Positions 33,466 to 44,819 of a stretch of DNA of 64,000 bases are shown one piece after another. The stretch lies in assembly GCF_001952855.1 (NCBI RefSeq), contig NZ_LPNO01000014.1, positions 60,339 to 124,338 on the forward strand, in the 5' to 3' direction. Made by a program: the position numbers and the translations under genes. The notes beneath the pieces are model-generated. The model ran no database searches. It was given only the letters and a program-made list of their open reading frames with translations, and was not told the DNA's origin. Origin of the DNA: Pseudomonas sp. ATCC PTA-122608. GTDB taxonomy: Bacteria > Pseudomonadota > Gammaproteobacteria > Pseudomonadales > Pseudomonadaceae. Numbering within the stretch: position 1 is the stretch's first letter; the number at the start of each line of letters is the position of its first letter.

Positions 33466-35562
33466 TTACGCCGCCGCCACCTGCACGGGCACGCCGTTCA
33501 ACGCCGCGTTGCCCGACAGTTCATCCAATTGCCGCTCATCCGTCAGGTCATTCGCGCTCGCCCCCGGCTGCCCGCTGGCGATGGTCATCTGCACGCCCGG
33601 GCGGCCGTGGCCCCAACCGTGGGGCAGGCTAACCACGCCGGGCATCATGTCGAGGCTGGCCATCACTTCTACTTCGATCATGCCGATCCGCGAACTGACC
33701 CGCACCCGTTGCCCGTCACTCAACTGGCGATAGGCCAGGTCGTCCGGGTGCATCAACAATTGATGACGGGGTTTGCCCTTCACCAACCGGTGGTAGTTAT
33801 GCATCCAGGAGTTGTTGCTGCGCACATGGCGGCGGCCGATCAGCAGCAACTCATTCACCTCAGGCACTGGCTGCGCGGCAAAGCGCACCAGGTCAGCGAG
33901 GATCACGGGCGGTGCGGCCTGCAAATGACCATTGGCGGTTTTCATGCGGCCCGCCAGGTTAGGCTTCAGTGGCCCGAGGTCCAGTCCGTGGGGGTGATCA
34001 GCCAGCGCGGCAATGGACAAGGTATCGCCATAAGGCCCGGCCCGCAGCCCGAAATCGATCATCTGCGCCGGCGGCATGGTCGGTTTGAGCGTATTCCCCG
34101 TCTTCGCGGCAAACGCCTGGGCCAGGCCGACGAAGATTTCCCAGTCATGCAACGCGCCTTCAGGCTTTGGCAGGATGGCGCGATTGAAGCGGGTGACATT
34201 GCGCACCGCGAACATGTTGAACGTGGTGTCGTAGTGATCGTTTTCCAGCGCCGAGGTGGACGGCAGGATCAAGTCGGCATAACGCGTGGTTTCGTTGATA
34301 TACAGGTCGACGCTGACCATGAACTCCAGGCCATCCAGCGCCTGCTCCAACTGCCGGCCGTTAGGCGTGGACAGCACAGGATTGCCCGCCACCGTCACCA
34401 ACGCGCGGATTTGTCCTTCACCCTCGGTGAGCATTTCTTCAGCCAGTGCCGACACCGGCAGCTCGCCACCGTACTCCGGTCGCCCGGAAACCCGGCTCTG
34501 CCAGCGATTGAAGTGCCCACCGGAGGTGGAAGCCACCAGGTCGACTGCCGGCGTGGTGCATAAGGCACCGCCCACTCGATCCAGATTGCCAGTGACCAGG
34601 TTGATCAACTGCACCAGCCAATGACACAGCGTGCCGAACGCCTGGGTCGACACGCCCATGCGGCCATAACACACAGCGGTATCAGCCGCTGCGAAGTCCC
34701 GCGCCAACTGGCGGATCTGCTCGGCGGGTACCGCGCATTGACGGCTCATGGCCTCGGCGGTGAATCCGGCCACGGCGTGGCGCACTTCATCCAGGCCGTC
34801 GATCGGCAGGTGACTGTCACGGGTCAGGTTCTCGGCGAACAGCGTATTAAGCAAACCGAACAACAACGCGGCATCGCCGCCCGGGCGTACAAACAAGTGC
34901 TGATCGGCTATGGCTGCCGTCTCGCTGCGCCGCGGGTCAACCACCACGACTTTGCCGCCCCGGGCCTGGATGGCCTTCAGGCGCTTTTCCACATCCGGCA
35001 CGGTCATGATGCTGCCGTTGGACGCCAGCGGGTTGCCGCCGAGGATCAGCATGAAATCGGTATGGTCGATGTCCGGAATCGGCAGCAACAGACCGTGGCC
35101 GTACATCAGGTGGCTGGTGAGGTGGTGGGGCAACTGATCCACCGATGTGGCGGAAAAGCGGTTGCGGGTCTTGAGTTGGCCCAGGAAGTAATTGCTGTGG
35201 GTCATCAGGCCATAATTGTGCACGCTCGGGTTGCCCTGATACACCGCCACCGCATTCTGCCCGTGACGCGCCTGGATGCCCGCGAGGCGCTCGGCTACAA
35301 GCGCAAAGGCGTCGTCCCACGGGATAGGCTGCCATTCACTGCCCACCCGCAACATGGGCTGGTGCAGGCGGTCCGGGTCGTTCTGGATGTCCTGCAGGGC
35401 CACGGCCTTGGGGCAGATATGGCCACGGCTGAACGTGTCCAGCGGGTCGCCCTTGATTGAGGTGATTGCCAGGCTCCCGTCTTCACCCTGGGTAGTTTCC
35501 AGTGTCAGGCCGCAGATGGCTTCGCACAGATGGCAGGCACGGTGGTGGAGAGTCTTGGTCAT
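33466..35562 (-). CDS. Molybdopterin-dependent oxidoreductase
   Basis: A 698-residue protein of the DMSO reductase/formate dehydrogenase superfamily; start M-T-K-T-L-H-H-R chosen so the cluster ligands lie near the N-terminus. 4Fe-4S ligands are Cys10, Cys13, Cys17 and Cys50. Molybdopterin-binding segments (G-G-N-P-L-A-S-N-G-S, V-V-D-P-R-R-S-E-T) follow, and the C-terminal guanine-nucleotide domain has G-R-R-H-V-R-S-N-N-S-W-M-H-N. No selenocysteine or Tat signal is seen, suggesting a cytoplasmic enzyme. Substrate unknown. Confidence 0.85.
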   Translation of the reverse strand: MTKTLHHRACHLCEAICGLTLETTQGEDGSLAITSIKGDPLDTFSRGHICPKAVALQDIQNDPDRLHQPMLRVGSEWQPIPWDDAFALVAERLAGIQARHGQNAVAVYQGNPSVHNYGLMTHSNYFLGQLKTRNRFSATSVDQLPHHLTSHLMYGHGLLLPIPDIDHTDFMLILGGNPLASNGSIMTVPDVEKRLKAIQARGGKVVVVDPRRSETAAIADQHLFVRPGGDAALLFGLLNTLFAENLTRDSHLPIDGLDEVRHAVAGFTAEAMSRQCAVPAEQIRQLARDFAAADTAVCYGRMGVSTQAFGTLCHWLVQLINLVTGNLDRVGGALCTTPAVDLVASTSGGHFNRWQSRVSGRPEYGGELPVSALAEEMLTEGEGQIRALVTVAGNPVLSTPNGRQLEQALDGLEFMVSVDLYINETTRYADLILPSTSALENDHYDTTFNMFAVRNVTRFNRAILPKPEGALHDWEIFVGLAQAFAAKTGNTLKPTMPPAQMIDFGLRAGPYGDTLSIAALADHPHGLDLGPLKPNLAGRMKTANGHLQAAPPVILADLVRFAAQPVPEVNELLLIGRRHVRSNNSWMHNYHRLVKGKPRHQLLMHPDDLAYRQLSDGQRVRVSSRIGMIEVEVMASLDMMPGVVSLPHGWGHGRPGVQMTIASGQPGASANDLTDERQLDELSGNAALNGVPVQVAAA

Positions 35563-36003
35563 GGCCAGTCTCTTTATTGTGGGCTGAGCGCTTCGGACGA
35601 AAACTATGGCCCGCCGCCGGCAGCAGCGCCAGCAACGTTCGTCGCGTGAATCCAACGGCATCAGGCCGGGCCATGAGGAAACATCAGGAAATGTTTCAGA
35701 AGCCTCCGACAACCCGCTGAAACCGACGCAGCCCGGCCCGCGCCCGCCTTCGCGCATTGCAATGTGGCGCAGCGCCAGTGTACAAATGACCCGCTGCTGT
35801 CAGGAAACAGGCTTCAAAAGCGCCCTCCCCGCGTCCTTGAACTCCCCTAAAAACTGTAGCCCTATTGGTAAGACGCGACATTTAATTATAAGATCGCGCC
35901 TTCCCCTATTTCGTCGCCCCGTGCGGCTTTCGCCGCAGGTCTCGCCCGTTTTCAAAATAAACAAGGCTTTGAGTATCTGCGGTCTGTTGCAAAAAGGTAG
36001 TTA
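35563..36003. other. Divergent intergenic region upstream of argF
   Basis: About 440 bases between divergent genes. It contains the ArgR-like sites near 35865-35902 and an A/T-rich stretch (ATTTAATTATAAGAT) that probably holds the argF promoter. No further gene was supported. Confidence 0.55.
35865..35902. promoter_or_regulatory. ArgR-type operator of argF
   Basis: On the minus strand TGTCGC-N8-AA occurs at 35880-35865, matching the P. aeruginosa ArgR half-site. A weaker direct copy (AGGCGC-N8-AA) lies 21 bases away. argF of Pseudomonas is a known ArgR target. Confidence 0.6.
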
Positions 36004-36927
36004 ATGATGAGCGCAAGGCACTTTCTCTCCCTGATGGATTGCACGCCCGAAGAGCTGGTCAGCGTGCTCCGTCGAGGCATTGAGCTTAAAGACCTGCGTA
36101 ACCGCGGCGTACTGTTCGAGCCTTTGAAAAACCGCGTGCTCGGGATGATTTTCGAGAAGTCGTCCACCCGCACCCGCGTATCTTTCGAAGCAGGCATGAT
36201 CCAGCTCGGCGGCCAGGCCATCTTCCTTTCGCCTCGGGATACCCAACTGGGCCGTGGCGAACCAATCAGCGATTGCGCGATCGTGATGTCGAGCATGCTG
36301 GATGCGGTGATGATCCGTACCTTCGCCCACAGCACCCTGACCGAATTTGCCGCCAACTCCCGCGTGTCCGTGATCAACGGCCTGTCCGATGACCTGCACC
36401 CGTGCCAACTGCTGGCCGACATGCAAACCTTCCTCGAACAGCGCGGTTCGATCCAGGGCAAGACCGTGGCCTGGATCGGTGACGGCAACAACATGTGCAA
36501 CAGCTATATAGAAGCGGCGATCCAGTTCGACTTCCAATTGCGCGTTGCCTGCCCTGAAGGCTATGAGCCGGACGCCAAGTTCCTGGCCCAGGCCGGCGAC
36601 CGCGTGACCATCGTTCGCGACCCGCGTGACGCGGTCATCGGCGCGCACCTTGTGAGCACTGACGTCTGGACCTCCATGGGCCAGGAAGAGGAAACCGCCA
36701 AGCGCCTCAAGCTGTTCGCTCCATTCCAGGTAAACCGCGCCCTGCTCGACCTGGCCGCGCCGGACGTGCTGTTCATGCACTGCCTGCCCGCCCACCGTGG
36801 CGAAGAAATCAGCCTCGACCTGCTGGATGATCAACGTTCAGTGGCCTGGGCCCAGGCAGAAAACCGCTTGCACGCGCAAAAAGCCCTGCTCGAATTTCTG
36901 GTTGCGCCGGCGTACCGCCCTGCATGA
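36004..36927 (+). CDS. argF: Ornithine carbamoyltransferase, anabolic
   Basis: A 307-residue enzyme that makes citrulline from ornithine and carbamoyl phosphate. Carbamoyl phosphate motif S-S-T-R-T-R, ornithine loop [13 protein letters not shown] 36007 is an equally possible start. The stop overlaps the ABC ATPase start by four bases. Confidence 0.96.
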   Translation: MMSARHFLSLMDCTPEELVSVLRRGIELKDLRNRGVLFEPLKNRVLGMIFEKSSTRTRVSFEAGMIQLGGQAIFLSPRDTQLGRGEPISDCAIVMSSMLDAVMIRTFAHSTLTEFAANSRVSVINGLSDDLHPCQLLADMQTFLEQRGSIQGKTVAWIGDGNNMCNSYIEAAIQFDFQLRVACPEGYEPDAKFLAQAGDRVTIVRDPRDAVIGAHLVSTDVWTSMGQEEETAKRLKLFAPFQVNRALLDLAAPDVLFMHCLPAHRGEEISLDLLDDQRSVAWAQAENRLHAQKALLEFLVAPAYRPA

Positions 36928-37970
36928 GCCAGCCATTACTGCTGAACCTACGCAATCTGGCATGCGGTTATCAGGATCAACGGGTGGTGCAGAACCTCAA
37001 CCTGCACCTCAACGCCGGTGACATCGGTTGCTTGCTGGGTTCCTCGGGCTGCGGCAAGACCACCACCCTGCGAGCGATTGCCGGGTTTGAGCCGGTGCAC
37101 GAAGGCGAGATCAGCCTGGCGGGCGAAGTCATCTCCAGCTCCGGTTTCACACTGGCCCCGGAGAAACGTCGGATCGGCATGGTGTTCCAGGACTACGCGC
37201 TGTTTCCACACCTCAGCGTGGCCGACAACATCGCCTTCGGCATTCGCAAGCACCCGCAAAAAGAGCGGGTGGTCGCTGAATTGCTGGAACTGGTGAACCT
37301 GAAAAACCTCGGCAAGCGCTTCCCCCATGAGCTTTCCGGCGGCCAGCAACAGCGCGTCGCCCTGGCCCGCGCGTTGGCGCCGGAACCGCAACTGCTGCTG
37401 TTGGACGAACCCTTCTCCAACCTCGATGGCGAACTGCGGCGCAAGCTCAGCCATGAGGTCCGCGACATCCTCAAGGCCCGAGGCACCAGTGCGATTCTGG
37501 TGACCCACGACCAGGAGGAAGCCTTCGCAGTGAGTGACCATGTCGGCGTGTTCAAGGAAGGTCGCCTGGAGCAGTGGGATACGCCCTACAATCTCTATCA
37601 CGAACCGCTGACACCCTTTGTCGCCAGCTTCATTGGCCAGGGTTACTTCATTCGCGGGCAGTTGAACACGCCGGAATCGGTCACCACCGAACTGGGCGAG
37701 TTGCGCGGTAATCGTGCCTACACCTGGCCCACCGGGGGTGCGGTGGATGTATTACTGCGCCCGGACGACATCGTTTATGCACCGGACAGCGCCCTAACAG
37801 CGCGGATTGTTGGCAAGACATTCCTCGGAGCTTCGACCCTGTATCGCTTGCAGTTGCCTACGGGTGCGCAGCTGGAATCGATTTTCCCCAGCCACGCCGA
37901 TCATCTGGTCGGTGCCGATGTGGGCATTCGCGTGGCAGCAGAACACCTGGTGTTGTTCCAGGCCGTGTAG
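36924..37970 (+). CDS. ABC transporter ATP-binding protein (FbpC/PotA-like)
   Basis: A 348-residue importer ATPase: Walker [10 protein letters not shown] near residue 38, signature L-S-G-G-Q-Q-Q-R, Walker [14 protein letters not shown]-loop T-H-D-Q-E-E-A, and a C-terminal TOBE domain. It resembles iron(III)/thiosulfate/spermidine-type ATPases. No permease or binding protein is adjacent; it pairs with argF as in PA3537-PA3538. Substrate unknown. Confidence 0.88.
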   Translation: MSQPLLLNLRNLACGYQDQRVVQNLNLHLNAGDIGCLLGSSGCGKTTTLRAIAGFEPVHEGEISLAGEVISSSGFTLAPEKRRIGMVFQDYALFPHLSVADNIAFGIRKHPQKERVVAELLELVNLKNLGKRFPHELSGGQQQRVALARALAPEPQLLLLDEPFSNLDGELRRKLSHEVRDILKARGTSAILVTHDQEEAFAVSDHVGVFKEGRLEQWDTPYNLYHEPLTPFVASFIGQGYFIRGQLNTPESVTTELGELRGNRAYTWPTGGAVDVLLRPDDIVYAPDSALTARIVGKTFLGASTLYRLQLPTGAQLESIFPSHADHLVGADVGIRVAAEHLVLFQAV

Positions 37971-38060
37971 GAGCGAGCTTGCTCGCGAAGGTCGTTAACG
38001 ATGACGCTGGCATTCTGGATGAACACAGCGTTCTCAAGTTTTCGCAAGCAAGAACCAGGC
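37967..38060. repeat. REPIN (degenerate right arm)
   Basis: GAGCGAGCTTGCTCGCGAA starts within the ATPase stop codon region, followed by spacer and an altered opposite arm (TTTTCGCAAGCAAGAACC). Pseudomonas REP doublet. Confidence 0.85.
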
Positions 38061-38085
38061 GTCCCCCTCGATCCTGCAGAGACCA

Positions 38086-38556
38086 TCACGCCCGGCCAAT
38101 TTCCGCGAACTTGGCCTGGGTGTGCTCGGCCAGCACCGCTGCTGCCAACTCCACCTCAAGCCCCCTTCTTCCCGCACTGATAAAAATTGTCGGAAACGAC
38201 TGTGCCGTCACATCGACAAAGGTGCGCAGGCGCTTCTTCTGTCCCAACGGGCTGATGCCGCCCAGCAGGTAACCGGTGGCCCGTTGCGCCGCAGCCGGGT
38301 CCGCCATCTCGACTTTTTTCACCCCCGCAGCCTGCGCCAAGGCTTTTAAATCCAAACTTCCGACGACCGGCACAACGGCCACCAGCAGTTCAGCTTTTTC
38401 ACTGCTGGCCAGCAGGGTCTTGAACACCTGCGCCGGATCAAGCCCCAATTTCTCTGCGGCCTCCAGACCATAGGACGCCGCCTTGGGGTCATGTTCGTAA
38501 CTGTGGATTCGATGTTCGGCGCGAACTTTTTTCAACAGGTCCAATGCGGGCGTCAT
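38086..38556 (-). CDS. ybaK: Cys-tRNA(Pro)/Cys-tRNA(Cys) deacylase YbaK
   Basis: A 156-residue YbaK/EbsC protein; start M-T-P-A-L-D-L-L chosen. The family lysine lies in Q-V-F-K-T-L-L-A, with conserved G-Y-L-L-G-G-I-S-P-L-G-Q-K-K and a T-I-F-I-S-A-G-R-R-G-L-E segment. It clears mischarged Cys-tRNA(Pro). Monocistronic by context. Confidence 0.93.
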   Translation of the reverse strand: MTPALDLLKKVRAEHRIHSYEHDPKAASYGLEAAEKLGLDPAQVFKTLLASSEKAELLVAVVPVVGSLDLKALAQAAGVKKVEMADPAAAQRATGYLLGGISPLGQKKRLRTFVDVTAQSFPTIFISAGRRGLEVELAAAVLAEHTQAKFAEIGRA

Positions 38557-38775
38557 GCGGGCTCCAGGCTTGGCAAAACGGTGAAAAAGCAGACAGCCAA
38601 TTCTAGGCCAACACGTGGCAAAAGGCTCTAGTCCCAAGCCCTCTGCCACGACCTCGCGCACTCCTTTTCTGCAACTCCCGGCGCTCACGCCACGATCATT
38701 CACCGCACCAATAATTACAAAATGACCAATCGTTCACTTTCGACCTTTGACAGCCGTCATTCTTGTCTATATTTT

Positions 38776-38787
38776 TTCGTTTACGAA
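38776..38787. promoter_or_regulatory. GlpR-type operator upstream of glpF
   Basis: TTCGTTTACGAA is a near-perfect palindrome that fits the centre of the E. coli GlpR consensus (TTCG-N4-CGAA). It lies about 130 bases before glpF, with an A/T-rich stretch around it. Confidence 0.6.
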
Positions 38788-38916
38788 TACTGTAGGAATA
38801 GACCTGCGGATTCACAGCAGTAAGCCGCGAAGAGGATGGGGATCCTCGCCACGGTGAAAATCGCCGATTGCCCGTTGCGGCAAAACGCCAGACAACAACA
38901 AAAACAGAGGTTTTCC

Positions 38917-39771
38917 ATGACAACTGCTCTTCAACAGCCTTCACTCTCAAGTCAATGCATGGCCGAGTTCCTGGGCACTGCGTTGCTGATCTTCTTCGGT
39001 ACCGGATGTGTTGCTGCGCTCAAGGTCGCGGGTGCCAGCTTTGGCTTGTGGGAAATCAGTATCATCTGGGGGATCGGCGTCAGCATGGCGATCTACCTGA
39101 GCGCCGGTATTTCCGGGGCTCACCTCAATCCGGCGGTCAGTATCGCCCTGTGCATTTTTGCCGATTTCGACAAGCGCAAACTGCCGTTCTACATCATCGC
39201 CCAAGTCGCCGGCGCCTTCTGCTCGGCTGCGTTGGTTTACACGCTCTACAGCAACCTGTTTTTCGATTACGAACAAACCCACCATATGATTCGCGGCACC
39301 CAGGCCAGCCTGGAATTGGCGTCGGTGTTCTCCACCTACCCGCATCCGCTGCTGGGCACGGCCCAGGCGTTCCTGGTGGAAATGGTCATTACCGCGATCC
39401 TGATGGGCGTGATCATGGCCCTGACCGACGACAACAACGGCCTGCCCCGTGGCCCGTTGGCACCGCTGCTGATTGGTTTGCTGATCGCCGTGATCGGCAG
39501 TGCCATGGGCCCGCTGACCGGCTTTGCGATGAACCCGGCCCGTGACTTCGGTCCCAAGCTGATGACCTTTTTCGCCGGTTGGGGTGAAATGGCCTTCACC
39601 GGCGGGCGCGACATTCCTTACTTCCTGATTCCGATTTTTGCACCGATTGTCGGTGCCTGCCTCGGTGCTGCCGCGTATCGCGGGCTGATTGCCCGCCACC
39701 TGCCCAGCGCCGCACCTGCTACAACTGATGCAACCGAAGCGGCCGCCAGCGGCAAAACCCGTACTTCCTGA
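38917..39771 (+). CDS. glpF: Glycerol uptake facilitator (aquaglyceroporin)
   Basis: A 284-residue inner-membrane channel with the two aquaporin boxes, S-G-A-H-L-N-P-A-V-S and G-F-A-M-N-P-A-R-D-F-G-P (the aspartate marks a glycerol facilitator). Six membrane segments plus two half helices. The start follows CAGAGG by seven bases. First gene of the glycerol operon; the glycerol kinase follows 80 bases later. Confidence 0.95.
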   Translation: MTTALQQPSLSSQCMAEFLGTALLIFFGTGCVAALKVAGASFGLWEISIIWGIGVSMAIYLSAGISGAHLNPAVSIALCIFADFDKRKLPFYIIAQVAGAFCSAALVYTLYSNLFFDYEQTHHMIRGTQASLELASVFSTYPHPLLGTAQAFLVEMVITAILMGVIMALTDDNNGLPRGPLAPLLIGLLIAVIGSAMGPLTGFAMNPARDFGPKLMTFFAGWGEMAFTGGRDIPYFLIPIFAPIVGACLGAAAYRGLIARHLPSAAPATTDATEAAASGKTRTS

Positions 39772-39822
39772 CGCGATAGCCTGGGCCGCACTGCCCTTTT
39801 GCGGCCCAGGTTGTTTACTTGA

Positions 39823-41358
<1,536 letters not shown>

Positions 41359-41452
41359 GCCAAGCGCCGGACCCACTTAGGGTTGTAACTGGCAGGGAGC
41401 AGATTCCTGCGTCATCATGGGCCACTTTTTACGGCAGCCCAAAGGACGCACC

Positions 41453-42208
41453 ATGAATCTGCCTCCCCGCCAGCAACAAATCCTCGAACTGGTTCGCGAA
41501 CGCGGCTATGTGAGTATCGAGGAAATGGCGCAGCTCTTCGTTGTCACCCCGCAAACCATCCGCCGTGATATCAATCAACTGGCGGAAGCCAATCTGTTGC
41601 GCCGCTACCACGGCGGCGCAGCCTATGACTCCAGCGTTGAAAACACCGCCTACGCCATGCGGGCCGACCAGATGCGCGACGAGAAACAGCGCATCGCCGA
41701 AGCCATTGCCGCGCAAATCCCCGATCACGCCTCGCTGTTTATCAACATCGGTACCACCACCGAATCGATTGCCCGCGCGCTGCTTAACCACAGCCACCTG
41801 AAAATCATCACCAATAACCTCAACGTCGCCATGATGCTGAGTGCCAAAGACGACTTCGACGTACTCCTGACCGGCGGCAACGTGCGCCGTGACGGCGGCG
41901 TGGTGGGCCAGGCCAGCGTCGACTTTATCAACCAGTTCAAGGTCGATTTTGCCCTGGTGGGCATCAGCGGTATCGATGAAGACGGCAGCCTGTTGGACTT
42001 CGATTACCAGGAAGTGCGGGTTTCCCAGGCGATCATTGCCAATGCGCGCAAGGTGATCCTGGCGGCGGACTCCAGCAAATTCGGGCGTAACGCCATGATT
42101 CGCCTGGGACCCATCAGTTTGATTGATTGCCTGGTCACCGATCAGCAGCCAGTCCCGGCGCTGGTGCAACTGTTGAATCAGCACAAGATTCGGCTGGAAG
42201 TCGTGTAA
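41453..42208 (+). CDS. glpR: Glycerol-3-phosphate regulon repressor (DeoR family)
   Basis: A 251-residue DeoR-type repressor. HTH at about 6-45 ([21 protein letters not shown]) with the family signature [10 protein letters not shown]-terminal sugar-phosphate sensor domain with I-G-T-T-T-E-S-I-A. It is expected to bind the operators upstream of glpF and glpD and to be released by glycerol 3-phosphate. Confidence 0.95.
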   Translation: MNLPPRQQQILELVRERGYVSIEEMAQLFVVTPQTIRRDINQLAEANLLRRYHGGAAYDSSVENTAYAMRADQMRDEKQRIAEAIAAQIPDHASLFINIGTTTESIARALLNHSHLKIITNNLNVAMMLSAKDDFDVLLTGGNVRRDGGVVGQASVDFINQFKVDFALVGISGIDEDGSLLDFDYQEVRVSQAIIANARKVILAADSSKFGRNAMIRLGPISLIDCLVTDQQPVPALVQLLNQHKIRLEVV

Positions 42209-42215
42209 CCCAAAA

Positions 42216-42236
42216 CAGGGGGTGTCCTGCCCCCTG
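42216..42236 (+). terminator. Hairpin after glpR
   Basis: CAGGGGG, seven-base loop, CCCCCTG seven bases after the stop, without a strong T tract; weak terminator or stabiliser. Confidence 0.5.
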
Positions 42237-42320
42237 ATGTTCACAAATTTTCCTTTCTTCGCCCTTCGATCAGTATTTTCAATCGAAGCGGACTGGCTGC
42301 GCCCACGTTTATGAGCTACC

Positions 42321-42346
42321 ATTTTCGCAAATGAACATTTATGTTC
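42321..42346. promoter_or_regulatory. GlpR-type operator upstream of glpD
   Basis: ATTTTCGCAAATGAACATT (42321-42339) matches the E. coli GlpR consensus at most positions. It is followed by another half-site so that GAACAT and ATGTTC form a perfect everted pair (42333-42346). The site lies about 40 bases before glpD. Confidence 0.65.
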
Positions 42347-42381
42347 GAATTCCAATACGAAAAAGATTGCGAGGCCAGCCG

Positions 42382-43920
42382 ATGAACCCTTCTACCTTGC
42401 CTGCCCCACCGCTTGCCGAAGTCTATGACGTCGCCGTTATCGGTGGCGGGATCAATGGCGTCGGGATTGCAGCAGACGCAGCCGGTCGCGGTTTGTCGGT
42501 ATTCCTTTGCGAAAAGGACGACCTGGCCAGCCACACCTCCTCCGCCAGCAGCAAGCTGATCCACGGTGGCCTGCGCTACCTGGAGCATTACGAATTCCGC
42601 CTGGTGCGCGAAGCCCTGGCTGAACGTGAGGTGCTGTTGGCCAAGGCCCCGCACATCGTCAAGCAGATGCGCTTTGTATTGCCCCACCGCCCGCACCTGC
42701 GTCCGGCATGGATGATTCGCGCCGGCCTGTTCCTGTATGACCACCTCGGCAAGCGGGAAAAACTCGAGGGCTCCAAGAGCCTCAAGTTCGGCCCCGACAG
42801 CCCGCTGAAAAGCGAAATCACCAAAGGTTTCGAATACTCCGATTGCTGGGTCGATGACGCCCGCCTTGTAGTACTCAACGCCATGGCTGCGCGGGAAAAG
42901 GGTGCGCATATTCACACCCAGACCCGTTGCGTCAGCGCGCACCGCAGCAAAGGCCTGTGGGAAATGAACATGGAACGCGCCGACGGTAGCCTGTTCTCGA
43001 TCCGCGCACGGGCATTGGTGAACGCAGCCGGCCCGTGGGTCGCCAAGTTCATCAAGGATGACTTGAAGCTGGATTCGCCGTACGGCATTCGCCTGATCCA
43101 GGGCAGCCACCTGATCGTGCCGAAGCTGTATGAAGGCGCCCACGCGCACATCCTGCAGAACGAAGACCAGCGCATCGTCTTCACCATTCCGTATTTGAAT
43201 CACCTGACCATCATCGGCACCACCGACCGCGAATACACCGGCGACCCGGCGAAAGTTGCGATTACCGAAGGTGAAACCGACTACATGCTCAACGTGGTCA
43301 ACGCGCACTTCAAGAAACAGCTGAGCCGCGATGACATCGTGCACACCTATTCCGGCGTGCGCCCGCTGTGCAATGACGAATCCGACAACCCGTCGGCCGT
43401 GACCCGCGACTACACCCTGGCGCTGTCGGGCACCTCGGGCGAGGCGCCGTTGCTGTCGGTGTTCGGCGGGAAGCTGACCACCTACCGCAAGCTGGCCGAA
43501 TCGGCGATGGCGCAACTGGCGCCGTACTTCACGCAGATGCGCCCAAGCTGGACGGCCACGGCCACCCTGCCCGGCGGCGAAAACATGAGCACGCCAGAAG
43601 CCCTGGCCGATGCGATTCGCAGCAAGTACGACTGGGTGCCGAGCGAGATTGCCCGTCGCTGGTCCACCACTTATGGCAGCCGCACCTGGCGCCTGCTGGA
43701 AGGCGTGCAGTCGCTGGCAGACATGGGCGACCACCTCGGTGGCGGCCTTTACACCCGCGAAGTCGACTACCTGTGCGCTGAAGAATGGGCCACACAGCCC
43801 CAGGACATCCTGTGGCGCCGCAGCAAGCTGGGCCTGTTCACCACGCCGGAAGAACAGGAAAAGGTGCAGCGCTACCTGTCCAAGGTCGAGCACAATCGCG
43901 GCAAGATCGAAGCAGCCTGA
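42382..43920 (+). CDS. glpD: Aerobic glycerol-3-phosphate dehydrogenase
   Basis: A 512-residue membrane-associated flavoprotein. FAD-binding V-I-G-G-G-I-N-G-V-G-I near residue 19, then S-S-A-S-S-K-L-I-H-G-G-L-R-Y, and R-P-L-C-N-D-E. The start M-N-P-S-T-L is chosen because it fits family length. It oxidises glycerol 3-phosphate to dihydroxyacetone phosphate and feeds electrons to quinone. Completes the glycerol pathway with glpF and glpK. Confidence 0.97.
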   Translation: MNPSTLPAPPLAEVYDVAVIGGGINGVGIAADAAGRGLSVFLCEKDDLASHTSSASSKLIHGGLRYLEHYEFRLVREALAEREVLLAKAPHIVKQMRFVLPHRPHLRPAWMIRAGLFLYDHLGKREKLEGSKSLKFGPDSPLKSEITKGFEYSDCWVDDARLVVLNAMAAREKGAHIHTQTRCVSAHRSKGLWEMNMERADGSLFSIRARALVNAAGPWVAKFIKDDLKLDSPYGIRLIQGSHLIVPKLYEGAHAHILQNEDQRIVFTIPYLNHLTIIGTTDREYTGDPAKVAITEGETDYMLNVVNAHFKKQLSRDDIVHTYSGVRPLCNDESDNPSAVTRDYTLALSGTSGEAPLLSVFGGKLTTYRKLAESAMAQLAPYFTQMRPSWTATATLPGGENMSTPEALADAIRSKYDWVPSEIARRWSTTYGSRTWRLLEGVQSLADMGDHLGGGLYTREVDYLCAEEWATQPQDILWRRSKLGLFTTPEEQEKVQRYLSKVEHNRGKIEAA

Positions 43921-43932
43921 TCGACCCGACGT

Positions 43933-43968
43933 AAAAAAGCCCCTGCACCGAAAGGTCCAGGGGCTTTT
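43933..43968. terminator. Bidirectional terminator between glpD and the Sel1 gene
   Basis: AAAAAAGCCCCTG and CAGGGGCTTTTT pair across a short loop; the right end reaches the stop of the convergent Sel1 gene. Confidence 0.88.
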
Positions 43969-44694
43969 TCATGTGTCGAGGGCCTGGCGCTGATAGAGCA
44001 GGCCCATTTCACGAATGCCGGAAGAAGTGGAGCCCATCAATACCGGATAAGCCGCCTGCAGAAAACCCGGTGTAGCCGTCGCCAGTGCCCGCTCCAGCCA
44101 TAAACAGGCCTGCACCTCGTCGCCATCCTCCGCCAGCTCCGAGGCGTGGTTGTACTGCCCACGGAAATCCCCGGCCTCGGCTGAACGCTGATACCACTGC
44201 CGCGCCAGTTGAACGTCCTTGGGCACCACAACGCCTTCATGGTGGAACCGCCCCAACAGGTTCATCGATTTGGCGTGTCCCTTGGCCGCAGCCAGGCGGA
44301 ACAGCTCATACGCGGCAGCAAGGTCATGCGCCACACCTCGGCCGCGGGTCAGCAACTGGCCGTAGTTATACAAACCCCAATCCAGCCCCAGATCGGCGGC
44401 CTTGCGGTAATGCCGCGCACTGTCTTCCAAATCGACCTTGCAGCCCCACCCATTCTCCAGGCAGCGCCCGATCATGTTGATCGCCATGGGGTGACGCTGC
44501 CGCGCAGCGATGCGAAACCAGCTCAACCCCAGCGCCTCATCCTTCTGCACGCCGCGACCGTCGAGCAGCAGCTGGGCCAGGGTCGCCTGTGCGTCGGCAT
44601 CTCCCAGCTGTGCCGCATGCATCACCCAGCGCACATAGGCACGCGGGTTATCACCGATATCCGAGGGCTCGCTGCCTGGCTGTGCGCTCTGCAT
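43969..44694 (-). CDS. Sel1-like repeat protein
   Basis: A 241-residue solenoid protein with about four to five Sel1/TPR-like repeats (A-D-A-Q-A-T-L-A-Q-L-L-L-D-G-R-G-V, G-L-Y-N-Y-G-Q-L-L-T-R-G-R-G-V, A-K-S-M-N-L-L-G-R-F-H-H-E-G). No signal peptide. It is divergent from the PiuA-like receptor; the same pairing of a Sel1 protein with piuA is known in P. aeruginosa. Likely protein-interaction role; specific function unknown. Confidence 0.85.
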   Translation of the reverse strand: MQSAQPGSEPSDIGDNPRAYVRWVMHAAQLGDADAQATLAQLLLDGRGVQKDEALGLSWFRIAARQRHPMAINMIGRCLENGWGCKVDLEDSARHYRKAADLGLDWGLYNYGQLLTRGRGVAHDLAAAYELFRLAAAKGHAKSMNLLGRFHHEGVVVPKDVQLARQWYQRSAEAGDFRGQYNHASELAEDGDEVQACLWLERALATATPGFLQAAYPVLMGSTSSGIREMGLLYQRQALDT

Positions 44695-44763
44695 TACTGC
44701 CCCGAGTAGCGATCAAGGACCGCAAAAAGTTTCATGATTTATTTGGTTACAAAGTATTACATT

Positions 44764-44782
44764 TGAGATCGCTTATCAATTA
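44764..44782. promoter_or_regulatory. Putative Fur box upstream of the TonB receptor
   Basis: TGAGATCGCTTATCAATTA resembles Fur boxes of Pseudomonas siderophore receptor genes. It lies about 40 bases before the receptor start within a larger TGAGAT...ATCTCA inverted repeat. Confidence 0.55.
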
Positions 44783-44819
44783 CGATCGCATCTCACTAAC
44801 ACTAACAAGAGATTACTCA

